Shown one piece after another: positions 26,556-40,034 of a stretch of DNA of 64,000 nt (positions within the stretch are counted from its first letter, which is position 1; every line of letters begins with the position of its first letter). The notes beneath the pieces are model-generated. The model saw nothing but the letters and a program-made list of their open reading frames with translations, did not search any database and was not told the origin of the DNA. Source of the DNA: Epiperipatus broadwayi (taxonomy: Eukaryota; Onychophora; Udeonychophora; Euonychophora; Peripatidae). Position numbers and translations under genes: made by a program. The stretch is taken from assembly GCA_028023455.1 (NCBI GenBank), contig JAQFVV010006220.1, positions 8,878,916 to 8,942,915 of the forward strand. The letters are read 5' to 3'.

Positions 26556-27984
26556 ATTTATTTATTAGTAATGATTTGTTATTTTGGTGCTCTTCTATTA
26601 TATTTTACTTCTAGCATATTACTTATATTTAAAACTGCACCATTAATTTTGTATAAGTGTGATGTTTTGATCCATCCTAAGTAATGAACCTTTTCATGAA
26701 TAAGATTTGCAGTATTAGTTAAATCGTTCTTTCCTACATATCTCCAGGAAAATTTAAATTCTGAATCAGAATCCTACTAAAGCTATGATAAATTAAATTT
26801 GTATTTCACTAATACTTCAAAGGCAAAAAAAAACACTATTTTAAAAGATAACATTTTCATTGCTAGCATAATTCACTTTAATGTTCAAAAACAACAAACC
26901 ATTAATTACCAGGTGCAAATTGTAAAATTATAGTATCATTTTGATAAGAAAAGCCAACATGCTTTTGAGTGAATAATTTAACACACAACATAAAATTTGG
27001 TTAGTCTTAAGATGATTAAATAATAGCTAAAAAGTTAATAAATCAATATCTTAATATAAAAGAAATATACCATAAAATAAAGCATAAAATATATTCAACA
27101 GAGGAATAATCATGATTTATTAGTATAAACATGACAATATAAAATATACTACAATAAAAAGCACAAAAATACATCTCTGAAACACATTGATACACTTGCT
27201 TCTCATCATTTAGAATGGAAAGGAAATATTATTAATACTGAAAAAAAAATTTCCATTACAGCTTTCACAATTATAACAAAAACAATCACTTTTGATTAAC
27301 TTTAACCATAAATATTATCAAATAATTATGACTATCTGCATAAAGTTTTCTGGATTAATTTTAATCTATTTGGCTTTTATTCAAAAGAAAGTTATTGATC
27401 AGAGAAGATAAATTCTAGAACTCAAATTTTACTTATGCAGATATCCACCTATAATTTTAAATATGATCATCAAACTATCAAATTGTGTAAGTCTGCATAT
27501 GAGATATAAAAGCTTTTTAAAAAACTCTGGAAAGGCAATGGCCTGTCAACAAACTTTCTCCTCTATAAAAAAACAAGGAAAGAGAAGGCAATTTTATCAG
27601 TTTTTCCCATTCCATGATAACAAATGTTTGAGTTTTTTTATTTTATTCTTGTTGTATCCACATGGCACAATATATTATTTTCAAAATCTTTAATTGTAAC
27701 TTTGAATTTTTTTACTGAGGCTTTGAAAAACTAAAATCTTGATCAAACAGCTTTAAGATTTAACAATTTATGTCATGTAATATCAATGATATGATTCAAC
27801 TTTAATATGCATCTAAACAATGTAATACCATATTAAAATAACATATTTTAAACATTAATCTAATTTAATAGTTTATGAAAAATAGTAAAAACTTCTTAAT
27901 AGTGATCATTATGTATTTCTTAAAGTTTAATTACAACTTTAGTATTTAGGGATCTTCAATGACTGATTTCCAACAAAAAAACAT

Positions 27985-28375
27985 GGGTGAATGCTTATAA
28001 ATTTATAAACATCACATGAATGAAGGTTTGTTACCTTCCTTATATTACATGCATAATCAACACTATATAAATAGACTATTTATTGCATAAAATTCAAAAT
28101 TCACTATTTATTTCTAATCACAGTTGGTTAAAAATGAGATTCTCTTCTACTACATAATGAATAAGTTTATACAATTCATTTATTAAGTTATAATTTAGCC
28201 ACACAATGGATTAAGGCCCTGATCTCAATATGATAAACAATGATTGGCTTATATTTTAATAAGCTTTAAGCATAAGTGGAATTCTTATCCTTTTTAAACT
28301 GATGCTCAAGGGTGAGTTCATGTAAATTCATAAAAAACACATGGACCAGAGGTTTGTTATCTTCTTTACATAACA
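27985..28375. repeat. Pair of direct repeat segments
   Basis: 27985-28050 (GGGTGAATGCTTATAAATTT, then ATCACATGAATGAAGGTTTG) and 28311-28375 (GGGTGAGTTCATGTAAATTC, then ACACATGGACCAGAGGTTTG) are diverged direct copies about 325 bp apart. Both end in a TTACCTTCC- or TTATCTTCT-type motif and ATTACA/ACATAACA. The family is unclassified. Confidence 0.5.
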
Positions 28376-29231
28376 CTATTAATTTATTTAACAACATAAA
28401 ACATTAATAGTATTTATAATAATAAATCAAAATATTTTGTTGATTATTTCGAACTAAGGATCTCAAATTAAAATTGATGGATATAATTCTTAGCTTAAAA
28501 GAGAATCTGCAATCAAGCTATAGATAATATTAATTTATTTATCAAAAACAAATATAATAACCTGGCAATTTATATCTGTGCTTAAGAACTTTCACTCAGT
28601 AATATGCCTGTAAATGTCTCAGAAATGCACGATTTATCTTTTTTAGATGAGTACTTAAAATACTCTCCCTATCACGTGTTTTTAAAACATATGAATAAAG
28701 ATATCAGAAGTCAAATGAGCACCAATGTAAATTTCATGCTAGCAAGCACTTTTAGATGGCTCAACCATAATTTTCTACATAAGACTTTATCATTCATTTA
28801 GTATTTATTAATATCAAATTATTACAATTTGCTTTACAAAAATTGTCCTGTTTCTGATATTCTCTTTGTGGTCATAGAATTATTACTTCAATTTGCCATT
28901 CATATATAATTGATAATTTACATTATTAACTTTATTGTTATGCTTTTTGGAAGCTTTGGAGAAGACAATTTAATGGCTGTTTATTTTACTTTACTTTTTT
29001 TTTAATCATAGGTGCAACACTTGGATACATTTAAAAGTTATATTTTCAGCATCATAAACTCGGCAAATATTTTGGTTACCAGAAGTAAACATAATACAAA
29101 ACATAATTTTGAAGTTTAATGTTTTTAAAATCTCATGTGCATTTATATATATTTATGAAAGGAGAATTTATTAATTTTCAGTTATGGATTATATATTCAA
29201 ATACTTTTTACTCTATTTAAATATATTTGCT

Positions 29232-29243
29232 CCCCCCCCCCCC
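29232..29243 (+). repeat. C12 homopolymer
   Basis: A run of twelve C residues in very AT-rich surroundings; no function can be read from it. Confidence 0.9.
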
Positions 29244-29244
29244 A

Positions 29245-31735
29245 TCAACATACAGTATTAATGCTTATTTTATCTTAAGAGTTATAACTTTAATACCAAC
29301 AAAATATTACATATTAGTATATATTTTCAGGTACAGTTTTCTATTCAAGAGTTATTTTTTATGTTTTTAAGTGCATCAATGGGAATGAGATGCTATCCAT
29401 AGTCCCAGATCATTTTCTGGCTTTAGGATTTATGCTGGAATCAGTGCCTTTGCACATCTAAAAGACATTTTCAGTTTTTTACACCATTAGGTTAATAACC
29501 TGAAATTAAAAAAAAAACAACTAAGAATTTTGAACTCAAGCCAATTTTCTGGAATATTTGTGGGTACAATAGTACAACAATCTGGTGTCAATTAGTAACT
29601 CAAGCTTAAAGCAGTTGGTTGTAGAATAGGATGGAAAAAAGGTGCCCCTGAGTATATCTTCAACTTTATAAATAATTAATTCTGATTCAAAAGTAAAACA
29701 GTATTATAATAATGTAATTTTTGTTTAATAATGAAATAGTGTTAACATTAAGAGAAATGATATTTTGTAATTAATTTTATGTTTTGTAGGGGGGAAACTT
29801 TATGATGCTGCAAATACACTTCTATCTTTCAGTTTACAAACTTGATTTAAATTCATGCCAGATAAAAATTGAATATTTTTCAGGTTGTAACCAGACTTAG
29901 GATTTTTCTTTCTGATAGATAACTTACACCCAACTCAGCTAATTATCCCATTTTGATCAGCAGATGGATATCTAGATATTCTATACTAAAGACTAAAGCA
30001 AAAATGAAATCAAACTTTAAAATATCATCAGCTGGCATTTGTAAAGTCTGGAGTAAGTCATTATTTAATGTTTTTGTCTGAAGGGCTATTAGAGAGCTAT
30101 AGTAAGCTATATAAAGAATGTTTGCTTACATCTAAAAATACTATTAATTTATCTTTTACTATTTTGTATACAATTTATATTTACAATACAAAAACATATT
30201 AAATTATAATTTATAAATATATTTCCACAAGTTTTTTAAATGGGAAAATTAAAACAGGTTTTCTAAAATTTTCATGACTGTAACAGTTTATTATTTAAAC
30301 ATTATCTACAATTTAGTTAAATAACATTTTTGAGTTCAATTTTGACTGCACACAAAATAAATATTAATATAATATTATGAACTCATTTTGTAATAAAATA
30401 TAAAAACATTTTAATAAATACCAATAGTTGTCATGAGCACCATATTTTTATTTTATTATTTTAATTTAGGAGCAATAATCACTAATATTTTTTTAAAACC
30501 CACTTATTACTGCTGATTTTGCCATGCAAGCACACCCACAAAACATCAATAACTATGTCTTACAGAATTTTACTAAGAAAAAAAAGTGAAAAAAAATTAC
30601 AAAATAAGTGGGTATACATTTTGGAATAAAAAAGTAAAGTTAAAAAAAAAAGTTATAGATAAATTTTTATTTTTAAAATTATAAACATGTAGTAAAACAA
30701 AAATAAGTGTTAATGTAAAAGAATATATGATAAATATCTATCCAATAGATCTTAAAATTAATTGTAAAAGTATTATTAATATTTAATATTTATACTTAGT
30801 AAAGTGAAGAAAAAGCTAATCTTTAATTGATTTTTTGTTATCATAAAGATGTTATACTAATATAAAATTAAGTCTTTAATGTATCTGATGGATATTAAAA
30901 TAGTTATTATTTAACATTTAATTTTTAACATAAGCACATTGCCAACATAGGAGGTTTAAATAAGAAAGTAATTGAATTATTACACATTATTTAAAAAAAA
31001 TTGTTGCTTTTGGGAAGCTAGAGAATCGTATTAAAACTTTATTAATAATGGAAAAAAAATTCCAGAGAATTTTATCCATAAAATTTTTTTATTGTAAATA
31101 TTATTTTCATCTATTTTATTAATTCAAATTTACAGCAACTCTCTACACCCATAGACTTATCATCCCATAGTTTCAAAACATAAAATAAAAAAATTAGAAA
31201 TTCATAGATTTGAATTCATAAACTTCATCAACATTTGTTTATATATAGATCATCATTCATTATCTTTGTGAGCCATTTATTTCATTTTGCATACTCAATG
31301 TGCATTCAATCATGTGATTGCATTTTACAGGTTAATTTTATGTAAGTTTTCCCATAATTACATTATTCTATTTTTTTATTAATTTTTTTTATTGATGTCT
31401 TAATGTGCATATTTGTAACTTTAAATTGTTTTATAAGTTTATATATGTAAGCTAAAAGCATATTTTAAGTTGGGTTTTCTATGATCCATAGTTAAATATA
31501 ATCAGAGGAAAGTTCAAATTAAATTATATGATTACAGAAATGTTAAGGTGTATGTGTGTGGAGGGAGGGTACTGCTGTGTATTTTGTTTAAAAACTTTTT
31601 CATTTAAATGTGTTGTTTGTTTGTTTTTTCCCCAACACTTTTTTAAACTATGTAAATATATGTTTACAATTTGTTTAATCAATTACTTTAGCAGATACTG
31701 CACTCCATCTCATAAGTCCTTTCCTCATGTAGAAT
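29245..31735. other. AT-rich non-coding DNA
   Basis: No exon, LINE wording or strong inverted repeat recognised. A G7 run precedes AAACTTTATGATG near 29790. From about 31520 the G+C rises slightly toward LINE-B; the plus-strand frame 31528-31773 is not recognisable. Confidence 0.5.
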
Positions 31736-32044
31736 CATGCACTTGTGTCCAAAGGTTTTGTGGTATCCGATGATGACCTTGCCTATCTATTTGTAATCAG
31801 TTTAGAAAGATGTTTCTACTTGTTTTGCTTTCTTCAAAGATCATATGTTCATATTGATTAGATCCCATGTTGTCCTGTATGTCACTTATGATGCTATGTG
31901 ATGGTTCCTGCCTTTTATTTTGATGAGTTTGCTGAATATTGTTTCACATCTAGTCAGCCAGATACTATACATATGAAATGTGACTTTTCTCACTATAGCA
32001 AATTTATCATTCATAACCATGTGTTTGATTAGGCTCAACAGAGG

Positions 32045-32413
32045 TTAATTGACACTGTAGATTGAATGTATTGTGGTTCTGCAGCCATATAATATTTCAC
32101 ATTGTTCAAATAGGTGCACTATAGTCTCATCTTTTTTGCACAGGGGGCAGATGGGATCTATATTTTTAAAGCCCCTGCAAACTGCCAAAAAATTGTTGGT
32201 TGGAAGAGCCTCAATATTAACCTTGACTAAAAAGCCAAAGAACGTAGGCTCTAAGTGCCATCGTTTGAACCTTTTTATAATACCAAAATTTGTGATATTA
32301 AGCACTGTAGTCTCTGTTTCCAGAATTTTGTTTAAGAGCAGTAATGCATCCCAATATGAGATCTTTCCCATATTTTGTTGTAAAAGGGGCAGTGAGATTT
32401 TTAGACATTTCAT
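32045..32413 (-). pseudogene. LINE-B C-terminal domain
   Basis: About 122 codons. Notable text: KISYWDALLLLNKILETET in the first third, RWHLEPTFFGFLVKV in the middle, and CPLCKKDETIVHLFEQCEI near the end, a Cys-x2-Cys...His...Cys arrangement seen at the C-terminus of many non-LTR retrotransposon proteins. It follows the RT region of LINE-B on the same strand in the right order, so it belongs to the same copy. The initial Met is not a real start. Confidence 0.75.
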
Positions 32414-32709
32414 TTCTAATGTTAGCTGTCCAGCTTTTATCGATAGGCAGAGGTGTATTTGTGGGAATAATTATATTAAGTGAGGTAATTTGAGGGCAAA
32501 AGTTGCTTAGTTTACTTAGTAGGTTAAATGTGCATTGAATTAGCATTGATTGAATTGAGTGTAGAGATAGGCCATTTCACTTTGTATGCCTTTGCATTTT
32601 TCTAAACCTGATGGTGTCAATGTTTTACTTTTCCAAAAAAGGTGGGTGCATAGTGAATTTATTTTGTTTATAAATTTGTTGGTGAATTTGATGAAAGTTT
32701 GAAAATAGG

Positions 32710-33190
32710 TTATCCTGGAAAGACCAGCATATTTATTAATGATATCTTGGCATATAGTGATGTATATATTTTAGATAAAGATTTGGTAATTTTGTTGACT
32801 GATCCAAGAATCAATTCTTGGACCACTTTCCTCCTGGTTGCTGGTGAGAGGTGTATAGGAAGATTAAGGAATCTTTGCATTTGTGCTGCAAATTGTGAGG
32901 TTATGCCATTTCCTGAGAATAGCCTCCAAGCTGCTGATTTATTAAGGTTGAATGAGAGTCCTGATTCTAGAGAACTTAGGTGAAGGAAAGAACACAGCCT
33001 GGTCATCCATGTAGGTGATGTGAGTTATGTTTTTGCCTAAGGTTGGAATGTACAGTCCTGGAAGGTGCTGAGCTATTAACTTTAGAAATGGATTTTTATA
33101 TATGGCAAATAGAAGCGTACTGATGGGAGAGGAGCCTTGCGGAATTGATTTGGAAGATTTGAAGGGATGGGAGATATTTCCATTGAGCAA
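32710..33190 (-). pseudogene. LINE-B reverse transcriptase palm and thumb
   Basis: Two overlapping frames cover this part. The upstream one (33190-32942) carries motif B (PQGSSPIS) and motif C as YMDD with both Asp present. The downstream one (33006-32710) carries the post-palm segment starting CSFLHLSSLESGLSFN and the NLPIHLSPATRRKVVQELI region. The shift between them near 32945-33000 breaks the protein. The 5' half of the RT and any endonuclease are absent, so no active protein can be made. Confidence 0.8.
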
Positions 33191-34822
33191 AATGGATACC
33201 TCACTGTTATTAAGAAGATTAAAAATTATGTTAATAATGCCAGAGGAAATTTTAAATTATTTCAGAAGGTGTAAGAGTCGCGGTAACCTCGCTGAGTCAA
33301 ATGCACTGTTGATATCAAATTGTTTGTTTTAATGCAAAATATACACATCTTTACAATATATTATAAACTATAATCTTAAGATATTCCACATTTAAAATGT
33401 TTCATTATATTTTATATCTTATTTAAAAATCTGGATAATTTAGATATAGTGTTTTTATAAAAGTTATGTTTAATTAGATTGATTAATAAGTGATAAATAT
33501 CTGTAGATTTGTTCTATAAACGGAGTAAAATGATGTTTCCATTTTAAAAAGTCATAATATATAATCTTTTTATTGCTTTTGTAAATAATTTCACTTCAAA
33601 AATAAATTGCAATTATGAATTGGTCCCTTTACAAAAATAACTATTTTTAAATCTCAACTTGCTGCATGAATTAGGTGTGGTAGAAATTGCAATCACTCAT
33701 TCTGTTGGGTTTAATTAATCAGACCTTGGCAAAAGAGTTTGAACAAGTAATCAGGCAAAGATAAAATATAATCATTTTCTTTTATTGATTTGAAAGTCAT
33801 TACAAGAAATACATATACATACATACATACAAAAAATATTTTGTGAATTGTTTATTTATATTTTTTCAGAGGTAAATAGTTAAACAGCTACCCTCCTGTG
33901 GATTTTAATTTTAAATGGATTTATAATTCTTTTGACAAGTGATTATTTAATGTTTTTAATCTTTCATCCCTTAAGCCTGGAATTCATATATGAAATAAAA
34001 TTAAAACAAATTTTAAATAGTTAATAGAGAGCATAGATTTCTTGAACAACTCCTTAGGATAATGAAAAAAAAACTTTATTTACAAAGCTTTACAAATACT
34101 GAGTAATGACGATTTGAATAGCTTTTTATCCTGTTTACTTTCTAAATTAAGAAAAAATAAAAATACCCATGTATACATTGGATTGGCTGCACCTAAAAAA
34201 TATCTTGTACTTAATTAGTTCATTTTTTTATGTTTTAGCTGGTCCAAATCTGAATTCATACTGAAGTTATGTCCAGCAGAAATATTATCAAAATATCATA
34301 GGTCTCTTTCTCAAATATAATTTTTTTATAAATAAGCAAAAAATTCTCAAGAAAGCTCATGATTTTATAAAGAAAAAAAAGCATTTCATAGAAAATATAA
34401 ATAGCTATTCAATGTGGTCCAAAAATGGATGTCTAGCTACTATTAGTGGAGAATAAATATTTCAGGATAATTGGTCATATAAATGCTAAAGAGTTGATCA
34501 TAAATCAAGACATTATTAAAATATGATGCAACCTCCAACCCTATTTTACTTTTTTTTATTAGTGTTGGATAAAGCTGCCAATGAATTAGACAAATAAGCT
34601 TTTTAAAAAACTCATAAAAGTATGCTTATCTAAAATATTATTTTTTATGGATGACTGATTATGAGCAATCCAAGAATGAGACAGAATCAAACTTGCAGGA
34701 AAATATTGATTTATCCAATAGATTGCTAACAAAAATGATAACCAAAATTGGTATATCAAAGAATTATAATTATGGATACATAATAATATTTATAAAAAAA
34801 TATTTTATAATAAATGATTTTA

Positions 34823-35060
34823 TTTACTGCACTAAAAATCCAAAAAAATTGCTTTCTTCAACCACAACTGAGATTTTGATATTTAACTTGAAATAAAAGT
34901 GTGGGGTGTTTAGAAATTAATTCATTCAATCACTTGTAAAAATAAAAGATTAAAATAATTAGTTTCTGGACACCTCACATTTTTATTTCAAATTAAATAT
35001 AAAAATTCCATTTGTGGTTGAAGAAAACAAATATTCTTTGGCTTTTTAGTGCACAGTAAA
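34823..35060. mobile_element. Foldback (MITE-like) element
   Basis: The left arm 34823-34922 runs from TTTACTGCACTAAAAATCC through TTCTTCAACCACAACTGA to GTGTTTAGAAATTAATT. The right arm 34956-35060, reverse complemented, reads TTTACTGTGCACTAAAAAG, TTCTTCAACCACAAATGG, then GTGTCCAGAAACTAATTA. The two ~100-bp arms are separated by only ~33 bp, giving a near-complete hairpin. The 81-codon frame at 34651-34896 ends inside the left arm and is not a gene. Confidence 0.9.
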
Positions 35061-36793
35061 AAAGCATTTATAAATTTATATTTAATTTTTTGGATATATT
35101 TTGCAATTATTTCTATTTAAATGCATTTAAAATCAATTCATTATTATTTTGTTTTGAAATAAACATTTTTAAAAAAGAAACTTTTATAATCAAGAAAAAG
35201 TAAAATTTCATTCATTTTTTTAAAAAAGGAAATTTTACAATCGCTTGAAATTAAGATTTGTTTTTACTTCTATTTTAATTGATCAATACATTTTTTTAGT
35301 GTAAATCTTTTTTAAAAAAAAAAGTATTTAAAATATATACCATTCTATCGTGGCCATCATTGAATTCTTAATGAATCAACATCAACATATTTGAAACTTA
35401 GTCTGCTAATATTTTTTGGATTATATAAACCACTTGATAACCCTGAAATATTTTATTGTCATATTACATTGACCCTGATTTTTAACATATGTACAAAATT
35501 TGAAGAAAATCGATTTGATAGAAGTCTGTTAAATCTTAATTTAAAATTAGAAACTATTTTCTAAGCTAAATAAAAGCAGATAAAAATGTGTTTTCATATA
35601 TCAATGTAATATGAAAGTATACTGTAGAATTAAAATTAAAATGTTTTTAAGATTACTATTATATTTTAAAAATTAATAAATTTATGCTCTATTTTCTTAT
35701 CATAAATTCAAAATTGCTGAAAAATATCAAAGAAAAACAATGTTTCACTTAAAAAAATTACATTTACTTTTATTTCTCTCTTCATATATTTTATCTAAAT
35801 ATATGTATTAAACTATGTATGAAAATATTTAAATATTCTAAAACAAAGCAATATCTCCTCCAATAGTTCTTCATATAGGAACAATGTCAAAAAAAAAAGC
35901 ATTACTCACTAGATTTATGATTTGCTGGATGGAAGGATTTGAATGTTTTTCCATCTTTATTTTAAACACTAATTACAAATAGCTAAATACACATTTATCA
36001 CATATTGGGATCATTATCTGAATTGGCCCAGCTACCTAAAAAAAAAATCCTGATTAGAAACTGATTTTTTTTCACTTTATCAGATATGAACTTGAACCCA
36101 TATTTTAGATATACTAAAGAAATCCTTAAATATACACGTGAAAAATGCCACTTTATATACAGTCATATACTGAATATTCATCTCATAGATATACTTTAAA
36201 TTGTATCCATTTAATATAATACTTTTTATTAAAGGAACATAAAAACAATAAGTTAAAAGACTATTTGTTGAGATCAACAAATCTGCTTTTTAGAAATTAT
36301 TTAATATATAAGCAATAAATAAAAGGCCTTTAAATAATCTATTGTCATCTGAAAGAATTCTCTAATAGCCCCTTTTTTGCATAGAATAATATTAAAGAAA
36401 TCAATACTCACTAGATGTCAAGCTATAACCTATACTTTATTTGGCTCTCTTTTTTTTTGCCCTTATTCTAGATTTCCAATTTTAAAAGTTTAATTTTTTT
36501 TTTTATTAAATGTCTCGATTTGGTTATCAGTAGCTCAAACAAATAACCTGAAACTTATTTTTTTCAATATTAGCTAACAAAATATTCTTCCCTTTCGTTA
36601 TTAAAAATGAAGATTTTTTTAAACTGTAATTTTTATTCAATTTTTTTTTCTAGCTCTAACTTATTTTAAAGATCGTAGTGGTGCCAAGCCATAATAATCA
36701 TCTAATAATAATAATAAACAGTCACTCAACAATGGGTATGACCATTTCAACTCCAAAAAATAAATAAATAAGAAAAAGAGAGAGAAAACTATA

Positions 36794-37337
36794 TTAAAAA
36801 TGTGTTTTGCTGTGATTATACAAATCAATCTGTGAAACACAAATACATTCACATATATAACATGTTGGACAATTTTGCTGTTTGCTTAATATTTTACAAT
36901 GTTGCTTTGTACTTTCCTCAGCAGAAAACTTTTCTTTTTGAAATATTTTAATACCGTGTCTGATTGTAACTTTCAAATTTATTTTATTCTTTGCTATATC
37001 TCTCCAATGAAAACAACTGACACAGCACTTCGTTAGAATATTTTTGAGATAATCCTTATAATGTAAGGGATCTAATTTTCCAATGAAATGCATGTTGAAG
37101 TCTACAATAAAACATTTTGTAGAAAGTCTTTAGTTGTTCATTTATTTTACATGACCAGTCCAATAAAGATACGATTTTACAATAGTGGATCGATAGTATA
37201 ACACCCAGCAAAATGAAAAACAAAATTTTGTGAAGCATTCTTAAATGATACTTTTCTAATGCCTTTATATTGCACCAATAGATTGTACAAGTTTCATATC
37301 TATACAATAAATTAGGTAGAATCACAGCTTTATACAT
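36794..37337 (-). pseudogene. LINE-C C-terminal region with zinc finger
   Basis: Two overlapping frames (37337-37056 and 37093-36794) together read through the conserved C-terminal part of RTE-like polyproteins. The first holds YKAVILPNLLYRYETCTIYW followed by LEKYHLRMLHKILF, where intact relatives have LLYGCETW and LRSIL. The second holds FHWRDIAKNKINLKVTIRHG and, at its end, CPTCYICECICVSQIDLY followed by NHSKTH, a C2H2 finger. A single frameshift near 37060-37090 separates them. They lie directly downstream of the RT fragment on the same strand. Confidence 0.8.
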
Positions 37338-39124
37338 AGCTTAGTTGCAGTAATTATTTCTCTATGATGAAATATTGTCTTTTAACTTGATAAAAGTCCA
37401 CTTTTCTATTTAAAAACTATCAAGCTATTCAATCTCAAGATGATAATGATCCAAGCTAAATGTTTCTGACTATTTTTCTTTCTCTCTGGCTGATAAAAAA
37501 CTTGATGAACCTTAATTAATAAACTGAAATCTTTATAAATTGCATTCAAAACATTAAAAACATTCTATAAATCATGTTGTGATTTGGTAAAAATAGAACA
37601 ATCATCAACATACTCTTAATCCAGACTCCAAAAAAAGAGGAAGTTTTTGTTTTTGTTTTTAACTGATTCAAGTTAAAAATTCCATCATCAAACCTATATT
37701 ATAGCTCAACCCCTAGCTGATTAAGCTGCCTATAAATAATTTCAAAGCTTAATGTCAAAAAAAAAAACTGAAAACAATGTGGTTAAAAGTATATATTCTT
37801 ATTTAACATCAGTTTTCATTTCATATGTCTCAGATTTTCCATTTATAATAATAATACTTTATCTCTTTTCATCATGTTGAAGTTTTATAGTATGAATAAA
37901 GTTTTGTAGACAATTAACTATTTTCAAATAATATCATAGACGTGTCCTATTAACAGAATAAAATGCTTTGAACAAATAAATAAGAGCAATATATAAATCA
38001 CTCATTTGCTGTTGATATTTTTCTTGCACTTGTCTTACAACGAAAATTATATTAATAATGCTTCTTGATTCCCTAAAGCTAAATTGCATCTTTTGTAATC
38101 ATTCATCTGTAACTGAAAGTAATTATTCAATAAAATTATTGAAATGGATTTTGCTTTAGTGGATAATGATGATATTCCATGCTAATTAGTGTAATCTTTT
38201 TTTAAAAAAAAAATTGGAGCAATAAAAGTAGATCAGATGGCACAACTTCATAAATACAGATATTCCTAAAAAATTTCAATATTTTTGAAACTAACATATC
38301 ACTATCATATTTAAAATTTTCTCTATGTATTTTTATCAGAACTTGCAGCAGTTTTTACACTTTTAGATTACAAAAAGCTGTTTTGATATTAATAAGTTAG
38401 ATATCTTTATCCAAATTTATAAAACTAGATAAAATGGATTTATCATTAAAGATCATCATTTCATCTCTTGCATCATTATTATAAAATGATCAAAATATTC
38501 TTTCCATCTGTTCAAAATATCAGTGTCATCATATAAGAGAATGCCATTGGTAAATTTAATAGAACTGTGATACTGTTTCTTAAATCCATAAGTTGCTTTC
38601 AATTCACTAAAAAAGAATACAAAATTACCATGATCAGCAAATATTTGTATCTTCTTTGCAGTTTTAATCCATCATTTATTTTTAAGCCTTCTTGTCAATC
38701 ACTGAACTTCTGTATTCAGAGCTTCATATTTATTGTAAAACTTCACATTAAATATATTATTTGCCAAGCAAAGAATGTCAATAATTTATTTTTAATTAAA
38801 TCACTAATAATATGATCATTATTTAAAAGCCTGTCATGAAACTTCTTTTTAGTAAATTCAAAAATAGATTTACTTGTATTCATAATACACTCCTTAAAAG
38901 AATTCCATACTTCAGTAACCCTGAAGATCCTAATTAGAAATTTTAGTATTTAATAGCTGCTGCAATTTAGTATATATAGTAATTTTGGATTATACTAGTC
39001 TATGATCTGTTGTATAGTCTGAACTAATGTGAACTTCTCTTGTATTCTGACTCCTAACAATAATGCAATCTATTAAATATTATTTTGAGCATTGATGCAA
39101 CCATATTTCCAAGTAGTAATTTTT

Positions 39125-39513
39125 CTCAAGGCGCATGTACTAAGGTTTTAGCCTTATAGAAGTATTCTGTGCTGACATCGCACTTAATAAGAATTAATAT
39201 TTACAACTTTAAATTCATTCAAAATATTTCTCAATTTAATATTTAAATATTGACTCATTGTAAATCGAAAGATTTCATGAATGTTGATGTTTAATAGAAA
39301 TAGTGGATTTAATCAGTGAAGAATTTATTAGCTTCATGCTTCCAAATCAAAATGCTTTAGATTTGCCTATATAATTAAGAAAAATAGATTAGATATAAGA
39401 GGGTCCCTCTTATCTTTATAAAGTTGAATCTTGCATTATGATTTGTAGAGGTCTCTCTTGCTAAAATTAAACACTCAAGGCACATGTACTAAGGTTTTAG
39501 CCTTATAGAAGTA
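39125..39513. repeat. 40-bp direct repeats flanking a ~310-bp segment inside LINE-C
   Basis: 39125-39164 and 39474-39513 both read CTCAAGGCRCATGTACTAAG then GTTTTAGCCTTATAGAAGTA, differing at one base. They sit between two pieces of the LINE-C endonuclease. Part of the motif (CTAAGGTTWTAGCCTTA) recurs in the arms of the foldback at 45772-45949. Either a mobile sequence inserted and was duplicated, or the interval is a tandem duplication of an inserted piece. Confidence 0.7.
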
Positions 39514-40034
39514 ATCCCAATACTATTATTTCTCATAACTTTTGGCCAAAGTTTACTATTTGTATCAGCATACACATTAAAGCCTCCAAGTAGAAAAATA
39601 TGATATTTTAATGGGATTGCTGTAATAATGTAATCTAACAAGGAATAAAAGTATTCTTTCTCTGAATTTCTCTGAATCTAAAGTTGGAGCATAGGCACTA
39701 ATAAAATGAGCCCTAGTATCATTATGCAGGGTCAGTTTTTCATTAACTTTTTATTGATACAATGAAGAATCCCAACAATAGAAAGCACTGAATTAGATTT
39801 TACAGCAAATCCAACACCATGCATTGTTCTTTCACTGAATGACCAGTCATTTAAAAAAAGCATGTATCCATCCATCTCTTCTTATGAACTTCCTTTCTCT
39901 GAGAAACAAATTTCACTAAGATTAGCAATATCAATCTCAAATCTTGACAGTTCTTTAGTCTCAAGTGCAGTTCTCTCTGTTTTGTTCATGAAGAATTTGT
40001 TTATTACATTCCATGTATTTATATGTGGAAAAAA

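Larger units (their letters stand above)
31740..33325 (-). mobile_element. LINE-B: 5'-truncated non-LTR retrotransposon
   Basis: On the minus strand the sequence opens inside RT motif A (FDINSAFDSARLPRLLHL, 33325 downward). After one break it continues with motif B (SIPQGSSPISTLLFAIY) and motif C (ITYMDDQAVFF). Next come the thumb region (SGLSFNLNKSAAWRLFSG; NLPIHLSPATRRKV) and a C-terminal CPLCKKDETIVHLFEQCEI zinc-knuckle-like motif near 32110-32150. The catalytic Asp residues of motifs A and C are intact, unlike LINE-A and LINE-C. The start exactly in motif A is a 5' truncation typical of target-primed reverse transcription. The G+C content is clearly above the neighbourhood. The 3' limit is uncertain. 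Plus-strand frames in this interval are antisense shadows. Confidence 0.85.
36665..40030 (-). mobile_element. LINE-C: RTE-like non-LTR retrotransposon, decayed
   Basis: On the minus strand the parts appear in order. Endonuclease: near 39990-39890 (RTALETKELSRFEIDIANLS) and 39720-39530 (LLGGFNVYADTNSKLWPKV). Endonuclease end: near 39110-38990 (IIVRSQNTREVH, then TDHRLV). Reverse transcriptase: around 38085-37943 (FVVRQVQEKYQQQMSDLYIA, then YLFKAFYSVNR). C-terminal domain: 37337-36800, with MYKAVILPNLLYRYETCTIY, then a C2H2-type CPTC...L..H...H motif. The 3' end at about 36740-36665 has (TTA)n followed by GATGATTATTATGGC, as in RTE-like 3' tails. Catalytic changes are clear: GDFN is GGFN, and motif A IDL..AFD is IYL..AFY. 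The copy is dead. Confidence 0.85.

Noticed and set aside
32073-32483. 136-codon plus-strand frame
   Set aside because: It is antisense to the LINE-B C-terminal coding strand, where the zinc-knuckle wording is clear; the plus frame has no recognisable domain.
34651-34896. 81-codon plus-strand frame
   Set aside because: Its last two-thirds lie in or beside the arm of the 34.8-kb foldback, and its composition is AT-driven.
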